Shown here: piece after piece, positions 43,328 through 53,381 of the stretch | Layout of the letters: the number at the start of each line of letters is the position of its first letter | How positions within the stretch are numbered: position 1 is the first letter of the stretch | Origin: Bacteriovoracaceae bacterium | GTDB lineage: Bacteria; Bdellovibrionota; Bacteriovoracia; Bacteriovoracales; Bacteriovoracaceae | DNA: 62,619 nt | NCBI GenBank assembly: GCA_028101965.1 | Contig: JAOHMI010000007.1 | Span: forward strand, 1 to 62,619 | Reading direction: 5' to 3' | The notes under the pieces: model-generated | Told to the model about the DNA's origin: nothing | Database searches by the model: none | What the model saw: the letters and a program-made list of their open reading frames with translations, nothing else | Program-made: the position numbers and the translations under genes

Positions 43328-45718
43328 TTAAAACTTAAAACCTGGAAAATGGTGATAACCATATCGATTCAAGTCCAAGATACCATAGTTTATCGGATCA
43401 ATTTTTTTATGGTGATTATTTAAATCATCGTAAAACTTCCAAAATCGATCATCATTTTTTTGAATTCCAAATTCATTTTCAATTTTTTGAAAACTTTTTG
43501 CTGAATTTAATTTTGCTAGATTTGAGATAAACCTATTTGCCTTATTTATATCAATTTGCATAAACAATTGAGGAAAGCTTAAGGGAAAATCTTTTTGGAT
43601 ATTTAATGTGGTGTTTTGATGATCAATTTGATTTTTCTCTTTAAATAGGTAATGAACAGATTTATGAGCTATATTTTTATTAACCGTATAATAGAGAAGC
43701 TTCCCCGACTTTAATTTAAAGGCAAAATAGGACACTTCAGGCAAATACTGAGCGAAGCCTCCTGTTTTTCCACTAATTAGTTTTAATCCATCATTAAGCG
43801 ATTTTTCATCATTAATAAAAGGTATGACTTTTGGAGTAGAGAGATGCCTGGCATGGCCACTAATTGGATCGATTGGCCCCGAAACATTTTTCAGATGAGT
43901 ATTAATAATATTAATCGCAAGATTTTTAGCGTGATCACCATTGGCAGCAGTATGCTTTTTATCAAATCTAATTTTCGATTTTATTTTATCAAAATGAAAT
44001 TCTTTTACATGTTTCATATAGCTTTTATACCATTTCTCTCTTTGATCTTTTCTTTGACTGATTGGCAATAATGATATGAAATTGTCTTCCATTTCACGAC
44101 GTAGATGAGTAATCATTAACCTTAAGTTCAACTTATGATTTAATCCTCCATAAATATTTAAACCTGCGACTAAATCATAATAGACTCTTTCAAAAATAGA
44201 GTAATTTAATAGTGCAAATGTTTTTGGCACTTCCCCTATCTGCCCCTTATGCACAGAAACACTATAACCTGAGTGTCTATATAAAGTTAGTAATGCGTTT
44301 GGGTTATACTCATTACCATTTTTTTGAGAGCCTTTGTTTCCATTCCAAATAACATCTAGCCCTCGACCATTTGGAAATCGCTCTTCTAGTTTTTTTGCAT
44401 GAATTCTCTCATACTTTTTCGTGTGGACTGAATAATAAGGCCAAGCTCTTTTTGTTTTATTCATAGTTGGGATTTTTAAATGCATTTGAACTTTATTATT
44501 ATCAGAATAATATTCATCTGTTGCTGTAATATCAAACTCTGGATCTTCAAAAATGGCCCATGTATGATCTTGCAGTACCCATGTGGCAAGTTGACCTCCG
44601 CTACAAACAGGACCTCTGGTAAAAAAGTCCATCATCAGTCTTGAGTTATAAATGAGATACTTATATCGAACTTTAGCTGGAATAGGCTTAAAGTTATAAA
44701 ATGGATTGATCTCGTCGTAGCTTACTTTAGGAATATTTTTTCCCCAGTTTGAATCGATAAATAACTCTACTATTTCATCAAGGGTCTCATTTTTTACTTC
44801 ATAAACGATATGTGTCTTATGAGCGATTGAACTGTGGACTCGATTAAATCGATATTCAAACTTTTCAATTGGATCATTATAAGGAAACTTAGTGACAATT
44901 TCATCAATCTCAAATTCATTCACATTAGGCTTTGACCTTTGCAGTTCAAAGAACTCTCCTGGATTATCATCAAAATGAAAATGCGCTAAGAATAAATGTT
45001 CATACAAGTATTTAGCTGTCCAAGCATTTTTATTATTTGGTTGATTTAAAAATTTCTCCCATTTATCAATTGTAGTTCGATTCGAAGCCATTTTCATTCG
45101 TCTAAATTCATTTTCGGTAGGGCCTTTTGAACCTAAAATTACCCAATTTTGAATTGCATTAAACTCATCATCATTTAATGGTTTTAATCCAAATGGCATT
45201 CCTCGATGAATATTATCTTTTTTTGCAAAGTCCTGTTCAAATTGTTTAATATCTTTTACACATTTTTTAAATTCGCGAGGGGTTTTTTCAATTATCTCAC
45301 CCCTTTTACTTTGATCTCTACTTTGCTTAATGAATCGATATAATAATGATTGCTGCAAACGATCTCCATCACTTAAATTTGCATCTCTATTAACAATGCT
45401 CCAAAACCCTTTGTCTCTCCAATGTGCAGTGGTTTTGGCATCCTTAAAAATTCTAGTCATCGGTCTCTCGGCCAATTTAATCGCTTTTGGGTATGAGGTT
45501 GTTGCACCTCGATCGAAACCTTCAAAAGAATCCAATTTCAATTGACAAGGAGCTGCTTCACAAGCATGGCAGGCAACACATCGGTTTTCAAATATAGGTT
45601 TGATATGACTTAAATAATAACTGGATTGAGATTGACTTTCATGAACCTTATTAGCTTCAAATGAACCATAGGTGATGTTTATTAGAAAGAGTAGACATAC
45701 TAAAAGATAGAATTTCAT
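43328..45718 (-). CDS. cti: Periplasmic fatty-acid cis/trans isomerase (Cti), c-type heme
   Basis: 796 residues from ATG 45718, chosen because it opens a signal peptide (MKFYLLVCLLFLINITYG). The single heme site is C47-V-A-C50-H51. Family segments include YYLSHIKPIFENRCVACHAC, WSIVNRD, RGMPFGLKPL, the central FYNFKPIPAKVRY and YFAFKLKSGKLLYYTVN. Cti converts cis- to trans-unsaturated fatty acids directly in the membrane, a rapid answer to solvents and heat. It is monocistronic. The next gene is a BASS transporter in the opposite direction. Confidence 0.9.
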   Translation of the reverse strand: MKFYLLVCLLFLINITYGSFEANKVHESQSQSSYYLSHIKPIFENRCVACHACEAAPCQLKLDSFEGFDRGATTSYPKAIKLAERPMTRIFKDAKTTAHWRDKGFWSIVNRDANLSDGDRLQQSLLYRFIKQSRDQSKRGEIIEKTPREFKKCVKDIKQFEQDFAKKDNIHRGMPFGLKPLNDDEFNAIQNWVILGSKGPTENEFRRMKMASNRTTIDKWEKFLNQPNNKNAWTAKYLYEHLFLAHFHFDDNPGEFFELQRSKPNVNEFEIDEIVTKFPYNDPIEKFEYRFNRVHSSIAHKTHIVYEVKNETLDEIVELFIDSNWGKNIPKVSYDEINPFYNFKPIPAKVRYKYLIYNSRLMMDFFTRGPVCSGGQLATWVLQDHTWAIFEDPEFDITATDEYYSDNNKVQMHLKIPTMNKTKRAWPYYSVHTKKYERIHAKKLEERFPNGRGLDVIWNGNKGSQKNGNEYNPNALLTLYRHSGYSVSVHKGQIGEVPKTFALLNYSIFERVYYDLVAGLNIYGGLNHKLNLRLMITHLRREMEDNFISLLPISQRKDQREKWYKSYMKHVKEFHFDKIKSKIRFDKKHTAANGDHAKNLAINIINTHLKNVSGPIDPISGHARHLSTPKVIPFINDEKSLNDGLKLISGKTGGFAQYLPEVSYFAFKLKSGKLLYYTVNKNIAHKSVHYLFKEKNQIDHQNTTLNIQKDFPLSFPQLFMQIDINKANRFISNLAKLNSAKSFQKIENEFGIQKNDDRFWKFYDDLNNHHKKIDPINYGILDLNRYGYHHFPGFKF

Positions 45719-45989
45719 TATAAGCCCCGGTGAATCTAATATATTTAAAAGAACGGGACTGTATCTAATTGAATTAATTTTTAAGGTCAAAATATTAGAC
45801 TAATTGACACAAATATAAAAAATATAAAATTTGAAGGTAAATTTTGATCAGAAATATTCTATTACAAAAATCAAAACCTTAGCTTAAGGTATAGAATAAT
45901 TCAGGTCGTAAATAAAATTGAAATAATTATTGTCTTAAGTTTCAATTAAAAACTTCTCTAGTTTAAAATTTAGCTTTATAATTATTACC

Positions 45990-46880
45990 ATGAATATAGT
46001 TACACAGGTCATGCTCCCTTTAATATTAGCTTTTATCATGTTTTCCATGGGTCTTGACTTAACTCTAACTGATTTTAGAAGAATAACAAAGTTCCCCAAG
46101 GCATTTTTGTTAGGGCTCGTGCTGCAGTTTATCTCATTACCTATTTTGGCCTTTTCAATTGCTCATTTGTTTATTGGATATGGTCTTGATCCTCAATATG
46201 CCGTTGGTCTAGTCATTATAGCTGCATGCCCAGGAGGCGTTACTTCAAATATGTTAACCCATTTGGTTCGTGGTGATTCAGCATTATCTGTTTCGTTAAC
46301 TGCAGTTAGTAGTATAATCAGTGTTATAACATTACCAATAATTGTTAATTTAGCTCTTAATCAATTTATGGGACAAGTAGAAACCACTGTATTACCGGTT
46401 GGAAAAACTGTTTTAGGGATATTTTTAATTACCACTGTTCCGGTTGCCATCGGAATGGGCATTAAAGCCTTAAAAAATGAGTTTGCCACAAAAATTGAAC
46501 CAAACATTAGAAAAATTGCTTCAGTTTTATTTATATTAATAATATCGGCTGCAATTTTTAAGGATTGGAAATTAATTTATGATAATTTTAACACTATAGG
46601 TCCAGCTACGCTTGCTTTAAACATGACAGTCATGCTTATTGCTTTCGTAGTTGCTAGGATTTTTGACCTTAACTTATCACAGACTTCGGCTATTACTTTT
46701 GAATGTGGCTTACAAAACGGTACATTGGCCATATTTATTACTTTAACTTTATTAAATAATTCGATGATGATGTTACCAGGTGGGATTTACTCCATCTTAA
46801 TGTTTGGAACAGCTGGTCTTTATATATATCTTCATAAAAAGAGTTTAATGAAAAAAAACTCTTCAATCATATCAGCATAA
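45990..46880 (+). CDS. BASS-family (bile acid:sodium symporter-like) transporter
   Basis: A 296-residue inner-membrane protein with about nine or ten hydrophobic helices. The N-terminus FSMGLDLTLTDFRRI, AAACPGGVTSNMLTHLVRG-like crossing region (here IAACPGGVTSNMLTH), and the late TFECGLQNGTLAIFITLTL with the sodium-site ECGLQNG are typical. BASS proteins carry organic anions such as bile acids, pantothenate or pyruvate with sodium. The substrate here is unknown. It is monocistronic. Confidence 0.9.
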   Translation: MNIVTQVMLPLILAFIMFSMGLDLTLTDFRRITKFPKAFLLGLVLQFISLPILAFSIAHLFIGYGLDPQYAVGLVIIAACPGGVTSNMLTHLVRGDSALSVSLTAVSSIISVITLPIIVNLALNQFMGQVETTVLPVGKTVLGIFLITTVPVAIGMGIKALKNEFATKIEPNIRKIASVLFILIISAAIFKDWKLIYDNFNTIGPATLALNMTVMLIAFVVARIFDLNLSQTSAITFECGLQNGTLAIFITLTLLNNSMMMLPGGIYSILMFGTAGLYIYLHKKSLMKKNSSIISA

Positions 46881-46971
46881 TTAAACAAGACTCTTTAAAA
46901 AGTATTTTTATGTTGTTTTATAGAAATATCAGATTAATTTCAACCACCAAGACATATGAAATCAAACTAAG

Positions 46972-47742
46972 TTATTCATTGCTAGATACAGGTTCTGATG
47001 CTTTCTTTATTTGAGATCCAAAATTAGGCGGATTCGATTTGGGTTGAATCGCATCAACGATATTTTTTCCTTCTTCTCCATTTCTATCAATAATGACAAC
47101 AATAGAATCTCTAATTTCAATACTAGCTTTAACTGTTAAAAAAGTATAAACAACATTCAAATCATCTTGCGAAAAAGATCCAGCATTCATTTTTTTTCTT
47201 ATCGCAATAATATCGTCCTCGCCTGATAAATCTAAATTTTTTAATTTATTTAAATAATATCCAATTCTGTGTTGGTTTCGAGCTAATCTTCTTTTACGAT
47301 TTTCCTCAAAAGCGAAATATCTTTCATTTTGCAAAGCTATTTCAGCATTTTTTGAATAGATAAATTTGTCTATTGCCTCTCCTTCACTATTTTTTGCTTT
47401 TCCATCCTCACCAGCCTCAAAGTAATCTGAGTAAGAACCACTATTCTCTAAGTTTATATTGATTAGTGTATTACCATAAGTATTCGTACCTAATCCACCT
47501 TCTTCACCTAATTTAGTAGCGCTGATTACGCTTTCTCTTGTATAAACGAAGTCTGATTTTTTATAAGGGTTTATACCCAACTCATCCTCTACTTCAATAA
47601 GTGATACACTAAGAGTTGTATTTTCATCTAATATAAGAGTTGGTAAATCAGCAGGCACTTTTTCCTCAGATTTCACCTCACCTTCTTGAGCATAAATTGA
47701 TATATTGCTAATAACAAACACAATTAAAATTAATAATTTCAT
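46972..47742 (-). CDS. Secreted protein of unknown function
   Basis: A 256-residue protein with a signal peptide (residues 1-19, ending IYAQ). A Glu/Lys-rich linker follows, then a mostly helical central part with a basic patch (FEENRKRRLARNQHRIGYYL) and a charged C-terminal tail rich in Pro, Ser and Asn. It contains no cysteine at all, unlike most secreted orphans here. Family unknown. It opens the long secretome block that extends to 61 kb. Confidence 0.6.
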   Translation of the reverse strand: MKLLILIVFVISNISIYAQEGEVKSEEKVPADLPTLILDENTTLSVSLIEVEDELGINPYKKSDFVYTRESVISATKLGEEGGLGTNTYGNTLININLENSGSYSDYFEAGEDGKAKNSEGEAIDKFIYSKNAEIALQNERYFAFEENRKRRLARNQHRIGYYLNKLKNLDLSGEDDIIAIRKKMNAGSFSQDDLNVVYTFLTVKASIEIRDSIVVIIDRNGEEGKNIVDAIQPKSNPPNFGSQIKKASEPVSSNE

Positions 47743-48070
47743 GATTCTACCCTTTAGATAACTTAATAATTACAGATGTATTGATGCAAACCATTTGCCA
47801 TTATAAAAAAGATATAATGTGCCAAATTTGTAAAGTCTGTAGACAAAGCAAACATTTAAGTGTCTAAAGATTAAACGCTTACTCTCTTAATATTCGAATT
47901 GAACCTAAGTTCCAATTTTCATCTTTAATTTGGTATTTTGCTGAAGTAAGGACTAGTACCCAGAGCTATTTAATCAATGGTTATAATAAAAGATAGTTTC
48001 TTCCGAAAAGATTAAAATACTTCCATTAAAAATAAAAAATAAAAAATATATGAAAATCAAGAAGGAATAG
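47743..48070. other. Divergent intergenic region
   Basis: 328 bp between the secreted orphan (minus) and the FKBP gene (plus). An open 29-codon minus-strand stretch near 47.9 kb reads like protein but has no start. No promoter is strong enough to place, and no repeat is visible. Confidence 0.3.
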
Positions 48071-48535
48071 ATGGATCAAGGACTTTTATTAATTATCATA
48101 GCAATTGGGGTTTCTTTAATGTTAGCATTTTTTGTTATTCGAGAACTTTTTCTTAAAAAATCTAAAAGCAGACCTTTGGCCAACGTTAGAATATTGAAAA
48201 CTGAGGTTCCTAAAGAAGGAGTGCAAGTGGATATATTAAAAGAAGGAACTGGGGCTGGAGTAAATGCTGGAAGTAAAGTACGAGTCCATTATACGGCCTG
48301 GTTAGTTTCAGGAGTAAAAGTAGACTCATCACATGACAGAGGAGAATTATTTGACTTCACTGTAGGCAGAAATGAAGTTATCCCTGGATGGGAAGCAGGT
48401 ATGATAGGAATGAAATCCGGAGAAATCAGAAAGTTTACCATTTCACCAGAAAATGCTTATGGCAGTAAAGGAAAAGCCAATGTTCCACCAAATTCGATAA
48501 TAATTTTTGAAGTTGAGTTAATAAATTTAAAATAA
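48071..48535 (+). CDS. Membrane-anchored FKBP-type peptidyl-prolyl isomerase
   Basis: A 154-residue protein. Residues 4-26 form an N-terminal membrane anchor; the rest is a complete FKBP domain (about 48-154): GSKVRVHYTAWLVSGVKVDS, FDFTVGRNEVIPGWEAGMIG, MKSGEIRKFTISPENAYG and PPNSIIIFEVELINL. The binding-pocket residues Tyr, Asp, Phe, Val, Ile and Trp are present. It probably helps fold exported proteins on the periplasmic face, which fits the surrounding secreted-protein genes. It ends in a hairpin terminator. Confidence 0.9.
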   Translation: MDQGLLLIIIAIGVSLMLAFFVIRELFLKKSKSRPLANVRILKTEVPKEGVQVDILKEGTGAGVNAGSKVRVHYTAWLVSGVKVDSSHDRGELFDFTVGRNEVIPGWEAGMIGMKSGEIRKFTISPENAYGSKGKANVPPNSIIIFEVELINLK

Positions 48536-48537
48536 TA

Positions 48538-48580
48538 AATAGCATTTCAGTTGATTTTTTAGTTAATCTGTAATGCTATT
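48538..48580. terminator. Bidirectional hairpin between convergent genes
   Basis: AATAGCATT (48538-48546) pairs perfectly with AATGCTATT (48572-48580); three more pairs follow inside after a mismatch. It includes the stop codon region of the minus-strand neighbour. A T-rich loop and A/T-rich flanks fit a two-way terminator. Confidence 0.6.
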
Positions 48581-49001
48581 TAATATAGCCAAGTTTAACA
48601 TCTCTTACTACTTTCTCCTCACCATTCATCCAATAACTAAACCGAACTTTATAATAATACTCTTTTTCAGCAACTTTGATTAATTTCATATTTTCATGCG
48701 AAAGACAATAGTCATTTTCGCAATCACCTTTAGCCCAAATATTATAACTTACAAAATTTTTTCTCCCTTTACACATTTGATCCAACCAAATTAAACCAAC
48801 TTTAATATTCTTAAATCCATATTTTTTAAGCTCAGTATAAACTCCCCATTCGATTTTTTGCCTTAATTTCAAACGAATTCTTCCAGGTTTAGATTTTAGA
48901 CAATTGTCCCCTTCGAAATCTTTATCAAAAATAATCCCCGCTATAGAGAAATTCATTGTAAACAATAATATAAAAAACATTGAAAATTTATTTATAATCA
49001 C
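48576..49001 (-). CDS. Small secreted protein of unknown function
   Basis: A 141-residue protein with a signal peptide (about residues 1-22, ending SIAG). The mature part is basic, with four cysteines (DNCLKS, QMCKGR, GDCENDYCLS) probably forming two disulfides. Alternating Tyr/Lys strands such as KEYYYKVRFSYW suggest a compact beta fold. Family unknown. It ends against the FKBP terminator. Confidence 0.6.
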   Translation of the reverse strand: MIINKFSMFFILLFTMNFSIAGIIFDKDFEGDNCLKSKPGRIRLKLRQKIEWGVYTELKKYGFKNIKVGLIWLDQMCKGRKNFVSYNIWAKGDCENDYCLSHENMKLIKVAEKEYYYKVRFSYWMNGEEKVVRDVKLGYIK

Positions 49002-49143
49002 GATATATTTCCTTCGTAAAATGGGTGAACAGGAAATACCAAAGATTTCGTATGGAACGACTAAAATATGAAAATTTGAAAAGATAATATAAATCTTTAT
49101 TTAATAATACTTAAAATTACTTTTTGGAAATCAAATTAAATTG

Positions 49144-50076
49144 TTAGTTTGGACAAAAGTTTGGAATTTTATCTGAGAAATGAGAACAAATAGTCCATTT
49201 ATCATCGACAGTGATGTTGGGAATCCAATTATCAGGTAAAAATCTTTTGCAAATTCGCGGAACAAGGTTACCAGATATATTAAAACTCTCAACTAAGCAT
49301 AAATTAAGCTGATCAGCAAGTAGCTCCCTTATATCTAGCCATTCTTCTCTAACAAAACCTGATACATAATCATCTACATCTAATTCTCTCTCAATTTTCC
49401 TTAAAAGAAATGGCCACGATAATACCATTTCAGACAAAGGGAAATCCTCTTGCCTCTCTTGTTTAAGTCCTATTTTTAAACCCGAATACTCTTCATTAAC
49501 AGGAAGAAAATCTTCATAGAAATTTTGAGATGATTCAATATAGGAATTGTTTGATTTGATGCTAGCAATAATATCCTCGCATTTATTATTCTTTTTTCTT
49601 CCTTTTTTCCCTTTGCATTGAAACTGTTCAACCCTTTCATAAAGCTTTTGAACAGCCCATACTTCAACATTCGTTGTCATAATTCGATTGGCGATAGTTC
49701 TTGTCCAAGCAACATGATATGCATGATCAATAATCATAGAGGACTTAATATTCTTAAGCTGATATCTACATTCACTGTCTTCACTTTTGACTAAGCATCC
49801 TTGAGAAAGATAATTATCCATCTCTTGAGAGACACCAGATAGAGATTTAATTCGAACAGAATTGTATTTTTGTAGAAATATTTTTAAAAACAAAACAGCT
49901 TGCCAGGAACCACCTGGCTCTCTCTCTACTCCACGAATTCTAATATCTACTTTACTTGACAGAAATAACTCTACTCTTTTTTTTAATTTTATTGCGTCAC
50001 GAACTGAACTCAATTTCTCCGCATAAAGAGTAAAAGATAATAAGGCAATTAAGAATATGATTCGTTTTTTATTCAT
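49144..50076 (-). CDS. Secreted protein of unknown function
   Basis: 310 residues from ATG 50076 (MNKKRIIFLIALLSFTLYAE), which gives a standard signal peptide; an ATG at 50121 would add a very basic 15-residue lead. Seven or more cysteines occur, including four in the last 50 residues (NLCLVES, RICKRF, TICSHF and NFCPN). A basic loop (QCKGKKGRKKNNKCE) lies mid-protein between two cysteines. Many Trp and Arg are present. No known family or catalytic motif was seen. Confidence 0.55.
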   Translation of the reverse strand: MNKKRIIFLIALLSFTLYAEKLSSVRDAIKLKKRVELFLSSKVDIRIRGVEREPGGSWQAVLFLKIFLQKYNSVRIKSLSGVSQEMDNYLSQGCLVKSEDSECRYQLKNIKSSMIIDHAYHVAWTRTIANRIMTTNVEVWAVQKLYERVEQFQCKGKKGRKKNNKCEDIIASIKSNNSYIESSQNFYEDFLPVNEEYSGLKIGLKQERQEDFPLSEMVLSWPFLLRKIERELDVDDYVSGFVREEWLDIRELLADQLNLCLVESFNISGNLVPRICKRFLPDNWIPNITVDDKWTICSHFSDKIPNFCPN

Positions 50077-50302
50077 TTTTTTCCGATGTTTCTTTCTTTT
50101 ATAATACGAAAAATTTTCCAATCGCTATTATATGAAAATTTCACATAGTTATAAATTGAAATTCTGAACAAAGGACAATATAAATTAAGTTTTAATAAAA
50201 TAATATTCTATGAATATTGATCATAGATAAGAAAGAAAAATCAATCTCACTCAAAAATCAAACCTAATCAATTATTGAGTGAGAAAATAGAATTCCTATT
50301 AA

Positions 50303-50923
50303 TTAAATACAATCAAATATACTCTCATCAACACTTGATGGCCCATACCCCACCACTGTAAAGTCTCCATCTATACCCATTATGGAAGTTTCAGTCATAG
50401 CACTCTTTCTCGATGTGTCCACAACACATTTATTTAAATAGCGATTAGTATTATCAATAATGTAATTTGGTAAATCTTTTGATAAAACTAATTCCGTTGA
50501 GTTTTCAACTTTGTTTCCCATCATCATAGGTACAAGGCATGTTACTATTCCTCCTAATTTATTTCCACCAAGTGGAGAATTGGCCTTAAAGTTAATTCTC
50601 ATTTTAGTAAAAAGGTACAGATTATTTGTATCAGCAATCATTAAGTTAATACCTTTCCCATCTGCAGTAGGAGTATTTTCCGTACTTGTCACAGTAAAAC
50701 TCTCAATAATACCTTGATCAGATGAATGAACTTTAAAACAAGCATAACCTGTTTCAAAATTAAATTTAATTTTTGCATTCAAAGTTACATCTCTACTATT
50801 GGCAAGATAACTAACTTTTGCTTGAGATACCGCCGTAGCTAAGATTGCTCCATCACTAGAAAAGTTCTCTTGGCATGAAATAAAAAACAATGAAGATAAA
50901 AATAAGAAAAATAAAAATTTCAT
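50303..50923 (-). CDS. Lipoprotein of unknown function
   Basis: A 206-residue protein. The N-terminus MKFLFFLFLSSLFFISC ends in a lipobox (FISC at residue 17), so the mature protein is lipid-anchored. The mature domain is beta-rich with Thr/Asn/Lys strands (AKVSYLANSRDVTLNAKIKF) and cysteines in YACFKV, IVTCLV, NKCVVD and DCI at the end. It ends shortly after its last cysteine. Family unknown. Confidence 0.65.
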   Translation of the reverse strand: MKFLFFLFLSSLFFISCQENFSSDGAILATAVSQAKVSYLANSRDVTLNAKIKFNFETGYACFKVHSSDQGIIESFTVTSTENTPTADGKGINLMIADTNNLYLFTKMRINFKANSPLGGNKLGGIVTCLVPMMMGNKVENSTELVLSKDLPNYIIDNTNRYLNKCVVDTSRKSAMTETSIMGIDGDFTVVGYGPSSVDESIFDCI

Positions 50924-51286
50924 AAATACCCTTTAAAAATATGATTAATTCAGTAAAGCAAAGACCTTACCAACAAATTCCTTCTGCAATTAATTCATTT
51001 TAAATACAAATGAACTTGTAAGAATGAAGAGACATGTTCATGACAAAAAACTTTTATAATTGTCTACTCCAACAATACCTAATCGATTTTGTAATAGACA
51101 TACGACAATTAGCTATTTAAAAAATTGTAATTTCATTTCCTCCCTAAGCAAATATGTTTATTGCATGATTATTCATGGACAACCTGACTTTAAGAGTAAA
51201 AACAACAGAATGAACTAATGAAAGTATTATAAAGAAGAGTTTAATAGAATGATTATATCGTTATAATTATAAAAAGTGAGATAATT
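50924..51286. other. Divergent intergenic region without a recognisable gene
   Basis: 363 bp between the lipoprotein gene and the 454-residue secreted orphan. The only open stretch is a 26-codon plus-strand frame starting near 51.03 kb with a GAAGAG in front, which I do not consider a gene without further evidence. No strong repeat or RNA is visible. Confidence 0.3.
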
Positions 51287-52651
51287 ATGCTTAGGTTTCT
51301 GATAACAATATTATTTTCATTCACTCTCCACTCCCAAAGGTTGATGGATCACCAAGACATAAAATCACCTGAAATACAAAAATTTCTTCAAACAGAAAAA
51401 ATCAAAAAGAAAGAGATAATTCTCGTAATAGACTTTACTAATTATTATATCCAGCTCGACTCTCAAGAGAGGATGAGAATTAAAGATGAAATTTGGACAA
51501 TTAAACAGGTAAATAAATCCCAAAATATTCCAGTTTATTCATCCTTAAAGAAAACAATAATTAATTTCAAGCAAAATGATCAATCAATATACAATACAAT
51601 CCTACTTGCTGATCATCTCATCGAAAATAATTATGATATTGATATTCTCTATAAAGAATCACCTGATATTGACTTAAGTCTTGATCCTGCCTTTAATATT
51701 ATATATTTTTCAAGCCCTTTCCGTGTGCTTGATCAAAAAATATTTCATCCAGATATTGATGCAATCAAAAAGATTGAAAAAGAAACAAACGAAGATTATA
51801 AAAACTCTGAAACTGATAAACTCAGGAGCAAAATTTGTTTTTTAAATTTAGCAGAAGAAGAGCATATAAATAATCAATTTTTATCATATGCAGAAAATAT
51901 GATAAAACATTCTGGTTTTAACTATCAATACTTAAAAGGATCATCAATCTTTGATCCTAAACTATTCAAAAAAACAATTTCGTCCTGCGATCAATTATGG
52001 ATTTTCTTTTTCAAGGGACAGACTTCAGATAAAACTAGTCGCTCATTTTTTCGTGTGGAATCACATAACAGAAAAAGCTACTTTCCCCTTGACAAGGAGA
52101 TTGTAGAAATTATTGCGAATTTTAATATTATCCATAAAAAAGGACTCGCAATTTGGGCAGAAAACTCACTCCACACAAACCAGAACCTTAAAAGTAAAAA
52201 GAAGAAGGACAAATTAACTTATAAAAATATGCCAGCTAACTCTTTATTAAGCAAATTAACTGGTCTACCTGAAGTAAATATTGATTATAATAATTTTGAG
52301 CGCGGATTTCTAAAAAAGATAAAGTCCCGAAGAAAAAGATCTACCTTAAATGCCATCAATTTTGAAATTGAGAATCTAAATTGGCAAGGAGATACAATTT
52401 CTGCAATTAATCGCAAGTATAAAAAGAAATTTCGACGTGATCCTTTTTATATACCACTATATCTATCACCAAGTGATAGAACGATTATATCTCTTGCCTA
52501 TGATAATAAAAAAGACCGTCGATGGATATTTGATGGAGGCTTTACCAAATTTAGAACAACACATTATGCTAGTAGGTCACTTATTTATGTAAGAAATATC
52601 GCTTGTTGGTTGGACTATCAAGAAAGAAATAAATATGATTGCACAAAGTAA
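51287..52651 (+). CDS. Secreted protein of unknown function
   Basis: A 454-residue protein with a short signal peptide (MLRFLITILFSFTLHSQ). The mature part begins with a strand-like segment IKKKEIILVIDFTNYYIQL. A central section has NIIYFSSPFRVLD and DQLWIFFFKGQTSDK, with alpha/beta character. The end has DRTIISLAYDNKKDRRWIFD and DGGFTKF. Only four cysteines occur. Hydrophobic strands alternating with helices suggest a Rossmann- or caspase-like alpha/beta domain, but no catalytic dyad can be assigned. Family unknown. Confidence 0.55.
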   Translation: MLRFLITILFSFTLHSQRLMDHQDIKSPEIQKFLQTEKIKKKEIILVIDFTNYYIQLDSQERMRIKDEIWTIKQVNKSQNIPVYSSLKKTIINFKQNDQSIYNTILLADHLIENNYDIDILYKESPDIDLSLDPAFNIIYFSSPFRVLDQKIFHPDIDAIKKIEKETNEDYKNSETDKLRSKICFLNLAEEEHINNQFLSYAENMIKHSGFNYQYLKGSSIFDPKLFKKTISSCDQLWIFFFKGQTSDKTSRSFFRVESHNRKSYFPLDKEIVEIIANFNIIHKKGLAIWAENSLHTNQNLKSKKKKDKLTYKNMPANSLLSKLTGLPEVNIDYNNFERGFLKKIKSRRKRSTLNAINFEIENLNWQGDTISAINRKYKKKFRRDPFYIPLYLSPSDRTIISLAYDNKKDRRWIFDGGFTKFRTTHYASRSLIYVRNIACWLDYQERNKYDCTK

Positions 52652-52685
52652 AAAAGTAAAAAAGGAAAAATAGATACCCATCATT

Positions 52686-53381
52686 TCATTGGCATGGAAC
52701 CCTAAAATCGATGTGAATATGTTCATCATGCCGTACCCAAGACTTATTTTTTGAGAATCTAATGTTCTTTTTTAAATATTTCCCATGACTCGTTTTAAAC
52801 AAATTTGGAGACATTCTAGGGTCAAAAATTACCCGCCAAATTTCATATCCCTTAGCCACTGCCTGTCTATGTATTTCCTTAATTAAAGCACCTAAAGCTT
52901 CATAATCAAGATGATAATCTTTATATTTCCCTTCTAAATTAAACTCAATGGCGTAGCCAAGCTTATTGAACGCATTTGTGGGCAAGTGAACTGACTTATC
53001 ATTCTTTTTCACAGGTACCATATGATCAACAGACAATCCATTTTGGTGGGTTTTATGAGGCTTAAAACGTCCGCCTTCCTCAAATCCAGTTTCGGCATAT
53101 TTATACACAATATCCGGATGCGTTCTTGCCAACTCAGCGTAGGCGTCTATCATAATTTCTTTAACTGCTGAATGAACATATGTTCGTCCGACAATTCCAG
53201 CAATCCAAGAATATGATTTAAAATTTTTCCCTCTCCTGGGAAGTTTAACTCCATTTTTTAAACTTCCTTTTTTGGTGCTTCCAAAGCATGTGCTTCTAAC
53301 TTCATCAGCAAAGCTAAGATTTACAAAAAGAATTAAAAATAAAATGAAAATTTGACAACTGAATATAATACTTAACTTCAC
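52686..53381 (-). CDS. MepA-like (M74) murein endopeptidase, secreted
   Basis: A 231-residue protein with an N-terminal signal peptide (about 25 residues, ending SFA). It resembles penicillin-insensitive murein endopeptidase: the zinc site HKTHQNGLSVDHMVPV (H109, H112, D119) and the C-terminal WVRHDEHIHIDFRVPC (H218, H221, H223). Cysteines C32 and C230 may join the ends, as in MepA. It should cut D-alanyl-meso-diaminopimelyl crosslinks in peptidoglycan. Its own signal peptide places it in the periplasm or outside, where it could work on its own wall or on prey wall. Confidence 0.8.
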   Translation of the reverse strand: MKLSIIFSCQIFILFLILFVNLSFADEVRSTCFGSTKKGSLKNGVKLPRRGKNFKSYSWIAGIVGRTYVHSAVKEIMIDAYAELARTHPDIVYKYAETGFEEGGRFKPHKTHQNGLSVDHMVPVKKNDKSVHLPTNAFNKLGYAIEFNLEGKYKDYHLDYEALGALIKEIHRQAVAKGYEIWRVIFDPRMSPNLFKTSHGKYLKKNIRFSKNKSWVRHDEHIHIDFRVPCQ

